Positions 61,583 through 64,000 of a stretch of DNA of 64,000 nucleotides are shown here, piece by piece. Location of the stretch: the NCBI GenBank assembly GCA_963739045.1, contig CAVTYY010000001.1:310001-374000 (forward strand). Direction: 5' to 3'. Under the pieces are notes generated by a model that saw only the letters and a list, made by a program, of their open reading frames with translations, was not told the origin of the DNA and searched no databases. The stretch comes from Halobacillus_B sp963739045 (lineage in GTDB: Bacteria > Bacillota > Bacilli > Bacillales > Halobacillaceae). Position 1 is the stretch's first letter; the number at the start of each line of letters is the position of its first letter. Position numbers and translations under genes: made by a program.

Positions 61583-62569
61583 TCACCTCTGTAGTTGAAG
61601 GGTAAGCTGTTCCATCACTAAATTAGGATGAACATTCTGATTTATCTTTCGCTTCGCCTCTAAAATATACGATAAGCATCGGGCAGCTGATTGGCGTGTC
61701 CAATGCATGGACGACTGCTCCCTTTTTTCTTTTTCTTGGGTAAATACGATGGCATCTTCCCGGTCCAGAAAGTCATTAATCAAATCTTGATACCAAAGCA
61801 TGAGTACATCCAACCCTCGCTGTAATTGCTTACGTTCTTTAAAGTGAGGCATCCACTGATCATTAATAAATAAAAGTCCTTCTTGTGGCTTATTTTGAAG
61901 CACTTCAACTAATTGTATCACTAATTTTCTCACATTAGCAAACCACTCATCAGCATTCATTTCCAGCGCTTCATCTAAATTATTGGTCAAGGAGGCGAGC
62001 AGCTTCGCATTCGAGGCGGAGATTCCTTCATTCTCTAATTTATTTTCGATTCTTTTTACGTTTAAAGGTTGGAACGCTAACAGCTGACAGCGTGAACGAA
62101 TGGTATCGATGATCGATTGGCCATTTTCGGTTAAGAGCATCGCTGTCGTCTGCTGACTTGGTTCCTCGAGAAACTTTAAGAGCCGGTTCGACGCGTTCAC
62201 CGTCATTTGGCCGGCATCGACGACAATATAAACTTTACGATTAGACTCCATCCCAGTATAAGTAAATTCTTTTTGTAAATGAAGAATCTGGTCTTTTTTT
62301 ATGGATTGTCCATCAGGTTCAATCCAATGCAAGTCAGGGTGATTACCGGAATCTATTCGGTGACAATCACGGCATTCCTGACAGGGGTCAGCCCCTTGAC
62401 GATTCCTGCAAAAGATACTCTTCGCAAATAATAGGCTCATTTCACGCTTCCCTGTACCGCGGTCACCTTGAAACAAATAAGCATGAGAAATCCGATCTTT
62501 TTTAAAACTATTCATGAGCATTTGACCAACGAGAGGCTGAAGTTCTTTCATTTCATTCCAGCTTTGCAT
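61583..62569 (-). CDS. holB: DNA polymerase III delta' subunit
   Basis: 328 residues. Clamp loader; Walker A-like GDRGTGKR near residue 35, a zinc group CRNRQGADPCQECRDC near residue 53, and FLEEPSQQTTAMLLTE near residue 130. Part of the tmk-darA-yaaR-holB-ricT-yabA operon. Confidence 0.95.
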   Translation of the reverse strand: MQSWNEMKELQPLVGQMLMNSFKKDRISHAYLFQGDRGTGKREMSLLFAKSIFCRNRQGADPCQECRDCHRIDSGNHPDLHWIEPDGQSIKKDQILHLQKEFTYTGMESNRKVYIVVDAGQMTVNASNRLLKFLEEPSQQTTAMLLTENGQSIIDTIRSRCQLLAFQPLNVKRIENKLENEGISASNAKLLASLTNNLDEALEMNADEWFANVRKLVIQLVEVLQNKPQEGLLFINDQWMPHFKERKQLQRGLDVLMLWYQDLINDFLDREDAIVFTQEKEKREQSSMHWTRQSAARCLSYILEAKRKINQNVHPNLVMEQLTLQLQR

Positions 62570-62582
62570 ATCATTTCCGCCC

Positions 62583-63023
62583 TTAAGTATATAAATTAAT
62601 TAATAAACCTTTAATTTCTCCTATGATGCCGAGTAAGTCAATAGATTTCTTCTCTTGATCCATCACCGCTTCTGTAAGTTCATTTAATTTCTCATCTACA
62701 GATTCGACAAGCGTCAGTTTTCGAGTCTGCCCCTGTCGATTCCAACTGTGTGAGTGTTTTAAATTCATTCCATACTGAACCGATTCTTTAACAAAATCCT
62801 TGATTAATCGTTTATACCTTGCTAAGTCACGGAACGATCGGACACGAACTACCCGATCGCCCTGAGCCGTAATGCTTTTCATGAGTTGATTTAACTGGCT
62901 TTCTTGAAGCTGACGGGATTGTGACTGTACCAGACGATCAAAGCTTTGAGGGTTTTTCAACTGTTTGGCAGACTGTTTCTGGGCAGTGTCCAACTGGGTC
63001 CTCATTTCCTGACTGATCTTCAT
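62583..63023 (-). CDS. yaaR: YaaR, DUF327 protein
   Basis: 146 residues, predicted mainly helical, with VRSFRDLARYKRLIKDFVKE in the middle. The function is unknown; conserved between darA and holB. Confidence 0.88.
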   Translation of the reverse strand: MKISQEMRTQLDTAQKQSAKQLKNPQSFDRLVQSQSRQLQESQLNQLMKSITAQGDRVVRVRSFRDLARYKRLIKDFVKESVQYGMNLKHSHSWNRQGQTRKLTLVESVDEKLNELTEAVMDQEKKSIDLLGIIGEIKGLLINLYT

Positions 63024-63040
63024 GAACGTAACTCCTTTAA

Positions 63041-63370
63041 TTAAAACTTAAAGAATGATTCAACAGGTAACACAAAAACAGTCGCTCCACCCACTTCAAC
63101 TTTGACAGGCTTCGGAATATAAGAATCTGCATTCCCGCCCATAGGTGAGATTGGCGCTACCATTTGGTCACGCTGACTACAGTTCTTTTCAATAATTCCA
63201 AGCACATTATCGACGTCATCTTCCTCACAGCCTATCATAAGGGTCGTATTACCTTCCCTTAAAAATCCGCCAGTCGTAGATAATTTAGTGGCTTTGTAAT
63301 CATTCTCTGTTAACGCATTGGTTAACCGATTACTGTCTTTATCTTGAATAATTGCAATAATCATCTTCAT
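63041..63370 (-). CDS. darA: DarA, cyclic di-AMP receptor (PII-like)
   Basis: 109 residues, PII-like fold; starts KMIIAIIQDKDSNRLTNAL and contains the nucleotide loop STTGGFLREGNTTLM. Binds c-di-AMP. Called yaaQ in B. subtilis. Confidence 0.94.
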   Translation of the reverse strand: MKMIIAIIQDKDSNRLTNALTENDYKATKLSTTGGFLREGNTTLMIGCEEDDVDNVLGIIEKNCSQRDQMVAPISPMGGNADSYIPKPVKVEVGGATVFVLPVESFFKF

Positions 63371-63421
63371 GAGAACGAATCCTCCTGTTAGGGGTTTATT
63401 TCCATTATAACAAATTTTGCT

Positions 63422-64000
63422 TTATTGATGAGGCAAGTATGGAAGCAGGACTTCATAGGCTTCTGTCTTCACTTCAGCAAAGGACCTGTCTGCCCGAATG
63501 CACTTTATTCTTTCCGAATTTTCCTTTGCCAATGCTTGATAAGCCTCATATACTTTCTTATGAAAATCTAATGCTTCCAAATCCAGACGGTTTTTCTCTC
63601 TCCCACTATTCGCAGCAATTCTATTCAGCCCTTCTTCAGGCTTAATATCAAATAAAAGGGTAACATCAGGCATACAAGTATCAACGGCAAACTGGTTGAC
63701 CTTGAACACTTCATCCATCCCCAGGCCGCGAGCGTGACCTTGATAAGCTAAACTGGAATCAATAAATCGATCACACAGTACAACCTTTCCCTCATCTAAT
63801 GCCGGCATTACTTTTTCCACTAAATGCTGCCTTCTTGCTGCTGCATATAATAAAGCCTCTGTACGCCCATCCATTTCTGTGTGAGCCGGGTCGAGAATAA
63901 TATGCCGAATCTCCTCAGCTATGTGTATGCCACCAGGCTCTCTTGTCGCGACCACTGGATAGCCCTGATTTTCTAAGTCCTTGGCGATTTCCTGCAGGAT
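63422..64000 (-). CDS. tmk: Thymidylate kinase (5' end cut by window edge)
   Basis: The last 192 residues are visible. The P-loop and first residues lie beyond the right edge; the visible frame begins ILQEIAKDLENQGYPVVATREPGG. VVATREPGG, the DRFIDSSLAYQGHARGLG motif and the LID region (NSGREKNRLDLE) mark dTMP kinase. Confidence 0.95.
   Translation of the reverse strand: MLQEIAKDLENQGYPVVATREPGGIHIAEEIRHIILDPAHTEMDGRTEALLYAAARRQHLVEKVMPALDEGKVVLCDRFIDSSLAYQGHARGLGMDEVFKVNQFAVDTCMPDVTLLFDIKPEEGLNRIAANSGREKNRLDLEALDFHKKVYEAYQALAKENSERIKCIRADRSFAEVKTEAYEVLLPYLPHQ

Overview
The window is a piece of a spore-forming Bacillaceae (Firmicutes) chromosome, close to the replication origin. The gene order from tmk (right edge) to ctsR-mcsA (left edge) is the same as the Bacillus subtilis tmk-darA-yaaR-holB-ricT-yabA-...-spoIIE-...-ftsH-...-lysS-rrnJ-rrnW-ctsR-mcsA segment, read here on the minus strand. 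The sporulation genes (spoIIE, spoVT, spoVG, fin, yabG, yabP, yabQ, sspF, yabT) and matching sigma-factor promoters show that it makes endospores. Acid-rich proteins and the type of intergenic repeats would suit a halotolerant relative such as Halobacillus or Virgibacillus, but I cannot fix the genus.

Layout, left to right. 0-1.8 kb: mcsA (cut by the edge), ctsR behind a CtsR operator, and an MgtC-family membrane gene. 1.8-13.2 kb: two tandem rRNA operons (16S-23S-5S, nine tRNAs, 16S-23S-5S) read leftward from two strong tandem promoters, with a further promoter in one 23S-5S spacer. 13.4-18.1 kb: lysS, folK, folB, folP, cysK. 18.2-28.5 kb: hslO, coaX, ftsH, hpt, tilS, yabT, yabS, spoIIE. 28.7-29.9 kb: tRNA-Met and tRNA-Glu on the plus strand and a large palindromic repeat. 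29.9-35.9 kb: yabR, divIC, yabQ, yabP, rqcP, yabN, yabM, spoVT. 36.4-38.4 kb: an inserted ABC transporter pair. 38.7-49.8 kb: mfd, fin, pth, ctc, prs, glmU, spoVG, purR, ispE, sspF, veg. 50.1-57.3 kb: yabG, ksgA, rnmV, yabE, tatD, metG. 57.7 kb: abrB, the one plus-strand protein gene. 58.4-64 kb: rsmI, yazA, trmN6, yabA, ricT, holB, yaaR, darA and a partial tmk.

The genes cover translation (rRNA, tRNA, lysS, metG, tilS, ksgA, rnmV, pth), folate and cysteine synthesis, cell wall precursors (glmU), division (divIC), repair (mfd), stress proteolysis (ctsR, ftsH, hslO) and sporulation timing (abrB, spoIIE, spoVG, fin). Regulatory sites could be read at many of them: a CtsR box, Spo0A boxes at spoIIE and abrB, SigH at spoVG, SigF at fin, SigG at spoVT, SigK at yabG, a SigB-like site at ctc and paired PurBoxes at purR.

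Compared with B. subtilis, pabB-pabA-pabC, yacD, yazB, dusB and ridA are absent from their usual places, and an MgtC gene and an ABC transporter have been added. The most unusual content is a family of about 120-bp hairpin repeats. They occur as two tandem arrays with a 122-bp period, as a copy in each 23S-5S spacer, inside a composite palindrome, between two tRNAs, and as truncated remnants. The copies differ in base sequence but keep their stems.
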